From the NCBI GenBank assembly GCA_001411745.2, contig LIQB01000004.1:62001-126000 (forward strand): DNA of 64,000 nt, in the 5' to 3' direction. The position numbers were made by a program, and so were the translations under genes. Origin of the DNA: Psychrobacter glacincola (GTDB lineage Bacteria; Pseudomonadota; Gammaproteobacteria; Pseudomonadales; Moraxellaceae). A model generated the notes under the pieces. That model had not been told where the DNA came from. It did no database searches and saw nothing but the letters and a program-made list of their open reading frames with translations. Positions 43,344 to 52,513 of this stretch are shown here, one piece after another. Position 1 is the stretch's first letter; every line of letters starts with the position of its first letter.

Positions 43344-43904
43344 TTAATCACTGCCTTCCATTCTAGATTTAACCGCGCCAAAAAGTGATTTTCCAGTGTC
43401 AGAGTCGCGGGACTCTTGATGACCAATTTTAGTACTACTTTGAGTATCAGTCGTAATCATTGGTGCAGTTAAAGTCCGAATCTGTGCTTCGTCACGGGTG
43501 TTTTTTTGAATGGTCACTGCAGCAAATAAACTCATGGTAAATGCCATCATATAAAAGCCTTTTTCACTTAAGCTTAAACTTCCCGCATTCATCAAACCAA
43601 TAGCGATTAGCGCAATGGATAATCCAAGAGCCGCCCAGCTGATTAGATAATACATATTGGTTGTTGGAATACCTTCACTACGATCACGAAGGGTTTTTTG
43701 CAAACTAATTGCTGAATAAAGACCTAGCGCCAACACCGCTATATAATAGCCTTTTTCATTTAATAACATACTCTGTGCATTCCATAAGCCAAGTAAATAC
43801 GCTAGGACACCCACCAACATCACCGCCCAAGAAGTCCCGACATAAGCAGTAGTTGGTTTATAAGCGGCTAGCTGACTCTTCGTAATCGTGTCATTATTCA
43901 TCAT
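43344..43904 (-). CDS. YiaA/YiaB-like inner-membrane protein
   Basis: A 186-residue membrane protein formed from two repeated YiaAB units, each of two helices: TSWAVMLVGVLAYLLGLWNA to GYYIAVLALGLYSAISLQKTLRDR, then ISWAALGLSIALIAIGLMNAG to GFYMMAFTMSLFAAVTIQKNTRD. The matching ends (QKTLRDR and QKNTRDE) show the duplication. Function of the family is unknown. The C-terminal 40 residues are soluble and charged. It is convergent with mnmC, 17 bp apart. Confidence 0.9.
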   Translation of the reverse strand: MMNNDTITKSQLAAYKPTTAYVGTSWAVMLVGVLAYLLGLWNAQSMLLNEKGYYIAVLALGLYSAISLQKTLRDRSEGIPTTNMYYLISWAALGLSIALIAIGLMNAGSLSLSEKGFYMMAFTMSLFAAVTIQKNTRDEAQIRTLTAPMITTDTQSSTKIGHQESRDSDTGKSLFGAVKSRMEGSD

Positions 43905-44096
43905 CTTCCTTAATTAGAAATAGGCAAGCACTTAGTCGTAAGATATATAGTGGTAAGATACATAATAGCGAGATAAACAGTAGCGAGATACAACTTTTAT
44001 CGACCGCTATTTTGCCTTAACATAACACAAGCATGTTATATTGTAATCTAAAAACTTTTTTTAGATAAATAGCATTTTTTATGACAGAGTCCCGAC

Positions 44097-44729
44097 ATGT
44101 CTTTTTTTACCTTACTCATTTTGCTTAGCCTAATTGTTATTGTGCCCATATTTTTTGTGATGAAAGAAAAGTCTAAGCACACACAGATTGCTTCTATACA
44201 GCGGCATCAAGAATACTTAGCTTCTGCGAATCTTGTCGCTACCCAGTCTAAAGCAGATATGGCGGTAAACAACGAGGTAAATCATGAGCGAGCTAATGGG
44301 CTCAGCATGATTAATTTTTCAGCTCGACATCCTTTTATCAAGCTACTTTATGACGAGCAAGTACCTAAGGCGTTTCGATCTGTGATGGATGATATTGGAC
44401 AACAATATGAGTCTACCCATCATGAAGAAATCACTGAATCACAGCTATTTACCCTCAATAAACTCATCACCACACGTGTTCCAGAATTGATTGGCGACTA
44501 CCTTAGCCTCGATCAACATTATGCCAAAACAGTCATTATCGATACCGACAAACAAAATACCAGCTATGACATGGTATTAGATCAATTAAACTCGATTTTA
44601 GACTTTTCTCAAAAGCTCAATATCCAAAGCCAAAGTGGCGTTGTAGACAAGCTACTTGCCAGCCGTCGATACTTAGATGACGTCTATAAAGAAAGCGGTA
44701 TGGCAGCCGACAACCTAAAACTGAAATAA
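44097..44729 (+). CDS. Hypothetical protein with N-terminal membrane anchor
   Basis: A 210-residue protein with one N-terminal helix (about 2-22) and a mainly helical soluble part. I recognise no family. HEEITESQLFTLNKLITTRV and YDMVLDQLNSILDFSQKLNI suggest a helical bundle that could be an oligomer with the membrane. It precedes the lipoprotein gene at 44847 on the same strand across 117 bp. Confidence 0.75.
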   Translation: MSFFTLLILLSLIVIVPIFFVMKEKSKHTQIASIQRHQEYLASANLVATQSKADMAVNNEVNHERANGLSMINFSARHPFIKLLYDEQVPKAFRSVMDDIGQQYESTHHEEITESQLFTLNKLITTRVPELIGDYLSLDQHYAKTVIIDTDKQNTSYDMVLDQLNSILDFSQKLNIQSQSGVVDKLLASRRYLDDVYKESGMAADNLKLK

Positions 44730-44846
44730 GTAATGCCTGTAGATAGTAAGCAAGAAATTGATAGTAATAGCAGATGACGGTCATATTTAACTTTGAGTGA
44801 TAAATAATTCTACGTCGTTCACTATATTTGAATAAAAAAACAACCA

Positions 44847-45488
44847 ATGGATAGCCGTATGATTATGAAAACCGATGCTCTTACAATTGCAAAATCAAAG
44901 CCCTATTTTCAGGCAATTTCTGCTATTTTTTTAAGTCTCTCACTATTGAGTGCTTGCCAAAAAACACCAGAGCCTGAGACAGATAACGAAACAATCTCTG
45001 AAGCGGCGGTACAAACCACACCCGTGACTAGCAATATTAATGTTGATACGACCGCTGATAATGGTGATGATATCGCAAATTCTGAAGTAAGCTCAGAACA
45101 AGATGTAAGCTTAACTGAGCTAGAAAATGACCTTGGTGCAACAGACTCGGCAGCAAACAATACTGCCCCAGCACCAAATCCAGAACAAGCTATTAAAGGC
45201 GCGCAAATTACTGATGTCCGTTATAAAAATGCGGCTGGTGAATCACTCTCGGTCGTTTTTGAAACCTCAGCAGCAGGCGTACTCAACGCTATCGTTAGCC
45301 TACCGAACAAACCAAAAATGACACTAAGTGCGCCAGAAGGCCAAGGCAATAACCCAACTTATCGATCAAGCGATGGCAGCATCCAACTGGTCAGTCATGC
45401 AGGCGGCGGCAGTATTGATTTTATTAAAAATAATAAAGTCACTAGCTTTGATGCAGTCAGTGCCGAAGCAGAAGTCATCACTGAGTAA
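44847..45488 (+). CDS. Hypothetical lipoprotein with acidic linker
   Basis: A 213-residue lipoprotein with lipobox LLSAC (C37 from this start; starts at codons 5 or 7 would give a shorter leader and are equally likely). An Asp/Glu/Thr-rich linker of about 80 residues leads to a compact beta-rich domain (ITDVRYKNAAGESLSVVFET, MTLSAPEGQGNNPTYRSSDG) that recalls the shape of MliC-type lysozyme inhibitors but lacks their cysteines. That similarity is weak. A bidirectional terminator follows. Confidence 0.75.
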   Translation: MDSRMIMKTDALTIAKSKPYFQAISAIFLSLSLLSACQKTPEPETDNETISEAAVQTTPVTSNINVDTTADNGDDIANSEVSSEQDVSLTELENDLGATDSAANNTAPAPNPEQAIKGAQITDVRYKNAAGESLSVVFETSAAGVLNAIVSLPNKPKMTLSAPEGQGNNPTYRSSDGSIQLVSHAGGGSIDFIKNNKVTSFDAVSAEAEVITE

Positions 45489-45548
45489 TTGATTAAAAAA
45501 TACAGCTTAGAACCTTTAAAAAGTTACATAAAAGAAATCTCTTGAGCA

Positions 45549-45595
45549 TTAAAAAGGCGGCAAATATTTATGATATTTGCCGCCTTTTTAATGCT
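45549..45595. terminator. Bidirectional terminator
   Basis: TTAAAAAGGCGGCAAATAT and ATATTTGCCGCCTTTTTAA form a long perfect stem between two convergent genes, with A and T runs outside. Confidence 0.92.
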
Positions 45596-45607
45596 ATTAA
45601 CTTCTCT

Positions 45608-46276
45608 CTAACCAAATCCAGTTACCTTGCCAAACAGACTGATCAGCCAACTGATTACTGCCCACAGTCCCCAACCAACTACCACAATAACGACTAATCC
45701 CAATAGATCAGGAATGTGCAAATACAACCACGCAATGATAGGGTTACGCCAAAAGTGACTTTGCTGCTGTTTGTCTTCTAGCGATTGATGCAAAAACGGC
45801 CGATCCATGTGCATCGTTTCAGTAATGCCATATTCATCGTGCAGATGCTCATGCACGATGCCTAAAGTCTTACGACTGGGGCGAATAAAAATATCGAGCA
45901 GCGTGCCAATACCCGGTACGATACCAACAACCATATCAATGAGTGCCAGTCTGACCGCAGGCGTCATTTTATGCGCTGGTACTCCCAGCTGACGCCCTAA
46001 TACAAAAGCATAGCTGGTTAAAGCCAGTCCCGCTAAATCTCCTGCCAGCGGAATCGTCGAAAGCGCCGCATCTGCACCCATGCCTTGTTTGGTAAAAGGC
46101 ACACGTACCAGCGAATCCATCGTATTAGCAAACTTAGCCAATTTACGCTCGGTGGCGATCACTTGTTCGCGTGTTAATCCGTGCTCAGCTAACTTTGCTT
46201 GATAATCGATAACAGGTGCATTGGCATCAGAAGATTTTTTCGCTTTTGACTTTGAGAGCTTTTTGAAGTTATCCAT
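45608..46276 (-). CDS. DUF4112 domain membrane protein
   Basis: A 222-residue protein. I chose the ATG at 46276, which overlaps the end of ubiA by 8 bp; the longer frame begins at a TTG. The DUF4112 core covers [22 protein letters not shown] to [20 protein letters not shown], with two Gly-rich membrane segments. Extra hydrophobic helices lie at the C-terminus ([19 protein letters not shown]). Function is unknown. Overlap with ubiA implies coupled translation. Confidence 0.87.
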   Translation of the reverse strand: MDNFKKLSKSKAKKSSDANAPVIDYQAKLAEHGLTREQVIATERKLAKFANTMDSLVRVPFTKQGMGADAALSTIPLAGDLAGLALTSYAFVLGRQLGVPAHKMTPAVRLALIDMVVGIVPGIGTLLDIFIRPSRKTLGIVHEHLHDEYGITETMHMDRPFLHQSLEDKQQQSHFWRNPIIAWLYLHIPDLLGLVVIVVVGWGLWAVISWLISLFGKVTGFG

Positions 46277-47186
46277 TAAAAGTCGTCCATAGACAAGCGA
46301 TTGCAATGAGAGCAAAGACGTAACGCCCTACCCATATATTGGCTAAAAACGCCTGAAAACAGGCTCTTGCATTACGAGTAGCACAAGCGCTATTTTGCTT
46401 AGCAAACATCATCGCCACTAACGCCAAGCCAAATACTGGCGTCAGGCCTAAGCTTGTCGGTGCAAAGTAATGCCAAATGACCGCGCCCATGATAAGCAAA
46501 AACAATGTTTGTAGCAGCGAGATGATAATCACATCATAGCGACCAAATAATATCGCCGTTGATTTGACCCCGATTTTTAAATCATCTTCACGGTCAGCCA
46601 TAGCATATTGGGTATCATAAGCCACGGTCCAACACATATAAGCGACAAATAACAGCCAACACCATATATCAGGCGCGCCTTGTATCGCCACATATGCCAT
46701 CGGTATCGCCCAACCAAAAGCCGCTGCTAAAAACACCTGCGGCAAGTGGGTAAAACGCTTCGTAAATGGATAAATGAATGCCAATAACACTGCGCCAAGC
46801 GACCAGTAAAATACGGCTATCGGCAAACAGAACAGCAAACTGGCACTGAGTAATACCAATACTAAAAAAGCAGCGATTGCTTCTTTAGCAGACAGACGCC
46901 CATCAGCTAATGGACGGCCTTTGGTGCGGGTCACATGACCATCGACCTTACGATCGGCAAAATCATTGATCGCGCAACCTGCCGCCCGCATAAAAATTGC
47001 GCCAAGCGCAAAAATCACCAACATCTTAAGACTTGGTAGAGCTGCACTTGAACCTTGCTGTTGCGCTTGACCCATCGCCGCCAGCATTACGCCCCATAGC
47101 GTTGGCCATAATAATAGCTCAATACCTACTGGTTTATCAAAGCGCGTCAGCTGCAGGTAAGCTTGTAGTTTGTCGTTAAATGTCAT
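46269..47186 (-). CDS. ubiA: 4-hydroxybenzoate octaprenyltransferase
   Basis: Attaches the polyprenyl tail to 4-hydroxybenzoate in ubiquinone synthesis. A 305-residue inner-membrane protein with about eight to nine helices. The two Asp-rich metal/prenyl diphosphate motifs are [15 protein letters not shown] and [19 protein letters not shown], both standard. ubiC, which makes the substrate, is not next to it. It is followed directly by the overlapping DUF4112 gene. Confidence 0.96.
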   Translation of the reverse strand: MTFNDKLQAYLQLTRFDKPVGIELLLWPTLWGVMLAAMGQAQQQGSSAALPSLKMLVIFALGAIFMRAAGCAINDFADRKVDGHVTRTKGRPLADGRLSAKEAIAAFLVLVLLSASLLFCLPIAVFYWSLGAVLLAFIYPFTKRFTHLPQVFLAAAFGWAIPMAYVAIQGAPDIWCWLLFVAYMCWTVAYDTQYAMADREDDLKIGVKSTAILFGRYDVIIISLLQTLFLLIMGAVIWHYFAPTSLGLTPVFGLALVAMMFAKQNSACATRNARACFQAFLANIWVGRYVFALIAIACLWTTFNG

Positions 47187-47293
47187 GGCTTTTTATTATC
47201 ATTAATAGAAGGTTTTTTTGTGCGTGTTTGCCTACTTTTTCGGCAGCTCTTATATGAAGTGCTATTACATTGAATTATTAATACATTGGCGAG

Positions 47294-47536
47294 CTACTGA
47301 ATTTGCTGCCACAATTTGTTGGCCTCGATGAGCGACAGCTCAGGATATTGTTTGCGTAAGGCTTTAATGGCAGGGATTTTGTCTTTTTGTGCGGCTTGTT
47401 GACGCAAAAATGCCACATAATCTTCAGGACGACTGAACTCTTTTAAACGGGCTTCTAGCCTTAATATTCGGGTGCGCAAAATAATGTTTATTAATAATAA
47501 TCCTGCACCCATGATCCAAATAATTAGCGTCGACAT
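47294..47536 (-). CDS. Small membrane-anchored protein with L7/L12-like tail
   Basis: An 80-residue protein with one N-terminal helix (about 3-20) followed by a basic and helical region. The C-terminal KIPAIKALRKQYPELSLIEANKLW resembles the ribosomal protein L7/L12 C-terminal fold (Lys-Ile-x-x-Ile-Lys, later EA-x-x-L). Proteins like this occur in several Gammaproteobacteria with unknown role. It lies upstream of ubiA on the same strand across 107 bp. Confidence 0.72.
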   Translation of the reverse strand: MSTLIIWIMGAGLLLINIILRTRILRLEARLKEFSRPEDYVAFLRQQAAQKDKIPAIKALRKQYPELSLIEANKLWQQIQ

Positions 47537-47599
47537 TCCCTGCTCCTAAATCCAATCACTATAAATTTTACAAATATGAAGTTGCTAACTACGCGCTCT

Positions 47600-47664
47600 A
47601 AGCTCAATAACTGAGTCCAATAGCTAAGTTCAATAACTAAGTTCAATAACTAAGTTCGATCGCT
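47600..47664. repeat. 13-bp degenerate tandem repeat, five copies
   Basis: AAGTTCAATAACT occurs twice exactly (47626-47651), with three diverged copies on the sides (AAGCTCAATAACT, GAGTCCAATAGCT, AAGTTCGATCGCT). It sits 30 bp beyond the rsmJ stop. Confidence 0.85.
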
Positions 47665-47694
47665 AGGCGCATTTATTATGATGAGAAACGGCTA

Positions 47695-48615
47695 TTAAAC
47701 AAAATAACCATCAAAGCGTACGGCTTCGTTATGCCAGCTCTCACTTGGTTGTTGATGCGCAAGTAACGGCGCAAATTGCGGACGCTTAACGACCACGCGC
47801 CCCTGTATGTTTGTGTTTTGTCCCTTTTGACGGACGACTGCTTGCGCACTTTGTAGCAACTGTTCTTCTTGTTCTAGCGTTGGTGGGCTAGCCAATTGGT
47901 GTAAGGCTTGCATGTGCTTGCCCACTTTAGCGCCTTTACCCGTTTTGCTATCTTGATAACTGTCTTCCGGAAACATAGGATCCAGATACACCACATCGAT
48001 TACTTTCTTATCGATTTCTTTAGTGTCATCTATCGCATCCGCTGCTAGAGTTGCAAAATAGCCAAGCGCATCGGTATTGATAATATGCAGACGGCTCATC
48101 AGCTTTTGCCAATTTGCTAGCCCACTCATACGCTGCTGTTCTACTAACAATAACAATGCCATCAAGGGCTGCTGCTCAAGCATAATGACCTGTGCGCCCG
48201 TACTGGCTAATATCAAACTGTCATGACCAAAGCCTGCTGTGGCATCGATAACCTGACTGTCAGATGTGATTTTGACTGCTTGTAATAATAACTCAGACTT
48301 ACGCCCCGCACTCACCACACGGCGTTGCAGCTTATCCCATTCTGGTGCAACGCTTAACCCATCACTCAGCCATGATAGCTTGTTTTTTTCATCCAACAAC
48401 AATATAGGTTGGGTAGCTGCCTGGCTTAACTGCTGGCGACGTTTTTGACTAAGCTTATCGGTAAACAGCTCAAGGTGTAAAATAATGGGCAGCTGATGTC
48501 CGATTATCAACGCTTGTATATCTGCAACCTGACTATGCTGCGACTCGCTGACATAGTATAGTTGGCAGTGCATAATGTTACTACTCTCTTTGAACCCTTG
48601 GCGTGAAGCGGTCAT
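47695..48615 (-). CDS. rsmJ: 16S rRNA (guanine-1516 N2)-methyltransferase RsmJ
   Basis: A SAM-dependent methyltransferase that makes m2G1516 in 16S rRNA. The SAM motif is VIDATAGFGHDSLILASTGA and the catalytic-type motif DVVYLDPMFPED, both characteristic of the YhiQ family. The 306-residue length includes about 55 N-terminal residues before the core. The start ATG at 48615 could also be at codon 15 (MHCQLYYV), which is nearer to the family length. Upstream lies uppP on the same strand with a 46-bp gap. Confidence 0.94.
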   Translation of the reverse strand: MTASRQGFKESSNIMHCQLYYVSESQHSQVADIQALIIGHQLPIILHLELFTDKLSQKRRQQLSQAATQPILLLDEKNKLSWLSDGLSVAPEWDKLQRRVVSAGRKSELLLQAVKITSDSQVIDATAGFGHDSLILASTGAQVIMLEQQPLMALLLLVEQQRMSGLANWQKLMSRLHIINTDALGYFATLAADAIDDTKEIDKKVIDVVYLDPMFPEDSYQDSKTGKGAKVGKHMQALHQLASPPTLEQEEQLLQSAQAVVRQKGQNTNIQGRVVVKRPQFAPLLAHQQPSESWHNEAVRFDGYFV

Positions 48616-48661
48616 CTCTACTTTCCTATTCGCGGCTTATAGACTCATCCTACAATCGGCT

Positions 48662-49504
48662 CTAGCCTGCCATTTGATAACCAAAACCCCAAGCCGCTAT
48701 TAATACAATGATGCCAGTAATAATGCGTAACCACGCAAAAATTTTAAAATCACGACGACTGACCCATTCTACTAGCAAACGGATACAGAGTAAGGCGACG
48801 ATAAATGACACCACCGTACCTATACCTAATACCAGCCAATCCTCGCTATTGGTCAATACATCATGATGCTTCAGCAAATCTAATAATGCCGCGCCCACGA
48901 TGACTGGAATACCCAAAAAGAAAGAAAATTCAGCGGAAGCTTTACGTGAGACGCCGAGCCATAGCGCGCCGATAATTGTCGCGCCTGAGCGTGATGTTCC
49001 CGGTATCAATGCCAGACATTGCAGCAGACCAATCATCAACGCTGTTTTTAGACTGACGTCTTCTGCTTCTTGCGCAGTAATCGTTTTAGGGCGATTTTCT
49101 ACATAGAATATCAATAAGCCACCGATAATCAGCATAATTGCCACGACGATGGGATTAAATAAATATGATTTAATCTCATCCGCGAAGGTAAAACCAACGA
49201 TCATCACCGGAATAGTCGCCACAATCAAGCTAAGTCCTAGCTGGCGTGGATTACTCATGCCTTCAGCTTTGCCTGTCAGCAGACCCATCAGCGCTTGCCA
49301 TAGTCTGTCCCAGTAATCATAAATGACCGCTAAGATAGCGCCAAGCTGCACCACTACCACAAATAAATCGACTTTTTCTTTGGTCCAAAAGCCCATCAAA
49401 TCCGCTGATAAAATCAAGTAGCCAGTGCTAGAGATGGGTAAAAATTCAGTGATACCTTCAACGATACCCATGATAACAGCTTGAATTAATAAAATGATAT
49501 CCAC
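48662..49504 (-). CDS. uppP: Undecaprenyl-diphosphate phosphatase
   Basis: Also called BacA. It recycles the lipid carrier of peptidoglycan synthesis and confers bacitracin resistance when abundant. An integral membrane protein of 280 residues with the active-site motifs EGITEFLPISSTGYLI and PGTSRSGATI. About eight hydrophobic segments are visible. tsaB lies upstream on the same strand. Confidence 0.97.
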   Translation of the reverse strand: MDIILLIQAVIMGIVEGITEFLPISSTGYLILSADLMGFWTKEKVDLFVVVVQLGAILAVIYDYWDRLWQALMGLLTGKAEGMSNPRQLGLSLIVATIPVMIVGFTFADEIKSYLFNPIVVAIMLIIGGLLIFYVENRPKTITAQEAEDVSLKTALMIGLLQCLALIPGTSRSGATIIGALWLGVSRKASAEFSFFLGIPVIVGAALLDLLKHHDVLTNSEDWLVLGIGTVVSFIVALLCIRLLVEWVSRRDFKIFAWLRIITGIIVLIAAWGFGYQMAG

Positions 49505-49600
49505 GATGGCTTTCCTAAATATGGATCTATTGGCTAATAGCGTTTTAGAGTATTTTTATATTTTATATAGCACTGATAATGGCTGGCATTAATATGATGG

Positions 49601-50287
49601 TTACGCCTTACCTTGCTCTTTTAGCGTTTTCCACGCTTGATTACGCAGATACTTTGGTAAAGCTTGCGAGGCTTCTGTACCGCCTGTCGCCATAAATTGA
49701 GCAATACCAAGCTGCCCTATCACAGTAGCGTCAGGGTGAATATCTGCCTGAATGCTCTGACCGTCATGTAATATTAATAACGGCGCACCATTGCCAGCAA
49801 TGGGAATATTAAGCACGGTCTGGCTGTCATAATCGAGCAACTGCTCGGTATCTTCGCCATTTTCTTGATTAACCGCCTGCATAAGGTTGTCTATTAGCAC
49901 ATATTGCCCAAAATAAATTTGCTGCATACGCGCATCAAGGGCGCTATACACTTCGGTCACACCATATTTTTGATACGCCGCTTGCGCAATCGCTTGTAGG
50001 CTTGAGACTCCTACACAAGGAATATCATGGGCGACAGACAATGCTTGTACTACTGCCGTATTAATCCGTATGCCACTAAAGGCACCAGGACCACGGTTAA
50101 ATATCAAGGCTTGTAAATCAGCAAGGTTGAGCTTAGCCTCGGACAAAGCGGCGTCAATCATTGGCAGAATTTGCTGGGTTTGCTGGCGTTTACCCGTCTC
50201 CGTATGACTCGATAGCACTTGACCACTGACATCTAAAATCGCGATCGAACACTGATCAAACACGGTATCCATTGCTAAAAACATCAT
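49601..50287 (-). CDS. tsaB: tRNA t6A37 biosynthesis protein TsaB
   Basis: The scaffold partner of TsaD in the complex that forms threonylcarbamoyladenosine at tRNA position 37. MFLAMDTVFDQCSIAI and NRGPGAFSGIRINTAVVQALS are characteristic; it keeps the ASKHA fold but lacks the metal site of TsaD, as normal. The 228-residue length is typical. It is the likely source, with TsaD, of the substrate of TcdA encoded at 5327. Confidence 0.96.
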   Translation of the reverse strand: MMFLAMDTVFDQCSIAILDVSGQVLSSHTETGKRQQTQQILPMIDAALSEAKLNLADLQALIFNRGPGAFSGIRINTAVVQALSVAHDIPCVGVSSLQAIAQAAYQKYGVTEVYSALDARMQQIYFGQYVLIDNLMQAVNQENGEDTEQLLDYDSQTVLNIPIAGNGAPLLILHDGQSIQADIHPDATVIGQLGIAQFMATGGTEASQALPKYLRNQAWKTLKEQGKA

Positions 50288-50411
50288 AACCTCGGCCTAT
50301 TCACTTAGCATTATAAAACAGCGCCTATCATAGCATTTAGGATAGGCAAATTTTATTAATTTATAAATTTTCATACTTAATCCATCAATATTTATGGGAA
50401 CATGACAGGCA

Positions 50412-50448
50412 TAAAAAACCCCAAAGTGACTTGCACCTTGGGGTTTTC
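50412..50448 (-). terminator. Rho-independent terminator of ffh
   Basis: On the minus strand AAAACCCCAAGGTG and CACTTTGGGGTTTTTT form a stem with one mismatch and a six-base T run, 40 bp past the ffh stop. Confidence 0.9.
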
Positions 50449-50488
50449 ATTAAGAATTCAATACTATAGCAATCTAAGTATCTATCAA

Positions 50489-52039
50489 TTAAAAACGGGT
50501 TTTAAACTTTTTTGGCGCTTGATTCTGCATTTCCTGCATTTGTTTTTGCATCTCTTCGGTGCTTGGCATGTTGTTTGGATCCAAACCCATCTGCTTAGCC
50601 ATTTGTTGTGGATTCACATCCTTGACGCCGCCTTGCTGACCGCCGCCACCAAATAAAGGACCGCCACCGCCGCCACCTGCAGCACCGCCACCCATTAGCC
50701 CTTGCATCGACTTCATCATTTTACTGATGCCTTCAGGCTTGGAGATCATTTTCATCATTTTTGCCATTTGCTTGTGTTGTTTGAGCAAACGATTGACGTC
50801 TTGAATCTCACGTCCAGAACCTGCGGCAATACGGCGCTTACGGCTTGGATTAATTTTATCGGGATTTTTGCGTTCAAATGGCGTCATCGAATTAATCAAC
50901 GCTTCCATCTCACGTACTTTTTCTTCTGGCTTGGCATCCTCGACCGCTTTTTGCATATCCGAGCCGCCCATACCTGGCATCTTATCTAAGAAGCCTGCCA
51001 TGCCTCCCATGCTTTTCATTTGTTGGAACTGGGTCAATAGATCCTCAAGGTCGAAATCACCGCCCTTTTGCATCTTTTTCGCCATTTTTTCGGCTTTATC
51101 ACGGTCGATTTTTTGTTCAACTTCTTCGACCAAACTCAGTACGTCACCCATACCAAGAATACGTTGAGCGATACGTTCAGGATGGAACAGCTCTAACGCG
51201 TCTAGTTTTTCACCGCGACCTAAAAACTTAATTGGTTTGCCAGTAATCGCACGTACAGAAAGTGCCGCACCACCGCGCGCATCACCATCAGTCTTAGTTA
51301 AAATCACACCCGTTAATGGCAGCGCATCATTAAAGGCTTTGGCAGTATTTGCCGCATCCTGACCCGTCATCGCATCGACGACGAACAAGGTTTCAGAAGG
51401 ATTGACTGCTGCAGTTAACGCCTTAATCTCAGCCATCATAGTCTCATCGATAGCCAGACGACCAGCGGTATCAATAATCAAAATATCTTGGTACTGAATC
51501 TTTGCTTCTTCGATAGCACGTAAGGCAATATCAATCGGGTTTTCATCGCTACTTGAATTAACAAACTTGGCATTCACTTGACCTGCCACTTGCTCAAGCT
51601 GAGCAATCGCCGCTGGACGATAGACGTCAGCTGATACTAGCATCACCTTTTTCTTATGGCGCTCTTGTAAAAACTTCGCCAATTTACCAGCCGTCGTGGT
51701 TTTACCTGCCCCTTGCAAACCAGCCAGTAAATAAACAACTGGTGGCTTACCCGTCATCTCAAGCTGCTGATTGGCGCTGCCCATCATTTCGGTCAGCTCG
51801 TCATGGACGATTTTGACAAAGGCTTGCCCTGGCGCTAACTCTTTGAGTACTTCTGCACCAAGCGCTTGTTCTTTGACGCGCTTTACAAAGTCACGGGTGA
51901 CGGGTAGCGCGACGTCGGCTTCTAGTAGCGCCATACGCACTTCACGCAGGGTATCTTTGATGTTGTCTTCGGTCAACTGCCCAGTACCGACGATATTGCG
52001 CAGGCTCGACGATAAGCGTTCTGTTAAGGTATCAAACAT
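50489..52039 (-). CDS. ffh: Signal recognition particle protein Ffh
   Basis: The SRP54 GTPase that targets inner-membrane proteins during translation. The N domain leads to the G domain with Walker A GLQGAGKTTTAGKLA, DTAGRLAIDE and TKTDGDARGG. The C-terminal M domain is Met-rich (KMAKKMQKGGDFD, MAKMMKMISKPEGISKMMK) and binds 4.5S RNA through SGREIQDVNRLLKQ. After it is a Gly-rich stretch (GGGAAGGGGGGP) and a tail of about 45 residues. Its 516 residues exceed the E. coli protein because of the tail. No 4.5S RNA gene was found nearby. Confidence 0.98.
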   Translation of the reverse strand: MFDTLTERLSSSLRNIVGTGQLTEDNIKDTLREVRMALLEADVALPVTRDFVKRVKEQALGAEVLKELAPGQAFVKIVHDELTEMMGSANQQLEMTGKPPVVYLLAGLQGAGKTTTAGKLAKFLQERHKKKVMLVSADVYRPAAIAQLEQVAGQVNAKFVNSSSDENPIDIALRAIEEAKIQYQDILIIDTAGRLAIDETMMAEIKALTAAVNPSETLFVVDAMTGQDAANTAKAFNDALPLTGVILTKTDGDARGGAALSVRAITGKPIKFLGRGEKLDALELFHPERIAQRILGMGDVLSLVEEVEQKIDRDKAEKMAKKMQKGGDFDLEDLLTQFQQMKSMGGMAGFLDKMPGMGGSDMQKAVEDAKPEEKVREMEALINSMTPFERKNPDKINPSRKRRIAAGSGREIQDVNRLLKQHKQMAKMMKMISKPEGISKMMKSMQGLMGGGAAGGGGGGPLFGGGGQQGGVKDVNPQQMAKQMGLDPNNMPSTEEMQKQMQEMQNQAPKKFKTRF

Positions 52040-52059
52040 AAATAACTCTCAGTTAAAAT

Positions 52060-52123
52060 AATTCTTGGTGAAAACAATATTTACTTAAAATAATGCTTAC
52101 TTAAAACAATACTTAGCTAAAAC
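52060..52123. repeat. 16-bp degenerate tandem repeat upstream of ffh
   Basis: Four adjacent units: AATTCTTGGTGAAAAC, AATATTTACTTAAAAT, AATGCTTACTTAAAAC and AATACTTAGCTAAAAC. They share the CTTACTTAAAA core seen in the gspC–gspD 15-bp array. Confidence 0.75.
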
Positions 52124-52421
52124 TGGCTTCAGCTTAAATGGCGGATAAATATTATTAGGGAATACTGTAAAGTATTTAATCGTATCTTCATAAAAATAAT
52201 GATAAAAAAATAGTATATTATCAACACTATAGCACCAAGACGACGCCAAAATTATAATGATTTTGCAAATACAGCATTACCAAAACTTGGCGCGGCGCTT
52301 TATGACTTATAGACAATCGCTTTATAAGCTAGGCATATTAGCGCTCATTCAAGCAAACTTGGCCAAGCATTTATAAGGAATAAGCAAGTTGGTGCTCAAT
52401 TGGCACCCATTTTATGATAAA

Positions 52422-52451
52422 TTGGACGATTATTCTAATCATTCCGATAAT
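52422..52451 (+). promoter_or_regulatory. Predicted promoter of the CcsA-type gene
   Basis: TTGGAC (52422-52427) and GATAAT (52446-52451) are 18 bp apart, 62 bp upstream of the GTG start. Confidence 0.45.
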
Positions 52452-52513
52452 ACCACTTTAGCATTAAATTGAGCGGCTATTTTGCGCTCAGTATGAGATG
52501 AGGCATTCTATCT

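Larger units (their letters stand above)
52040..52513. other. Divergent intergenic region between ffh and the CcsA-type gene
   Basis: A 474-bp AT-rich spacer. It carries a four-copy degenerate 16-bp repeat on the ffh side (52060-52123), a small inverted repeat GGTGC/GCACC (52391-52407) and a predicted promoter for the CcsA-type gene (52422-52451). No coding frame is credible. Confidence 0.6.
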
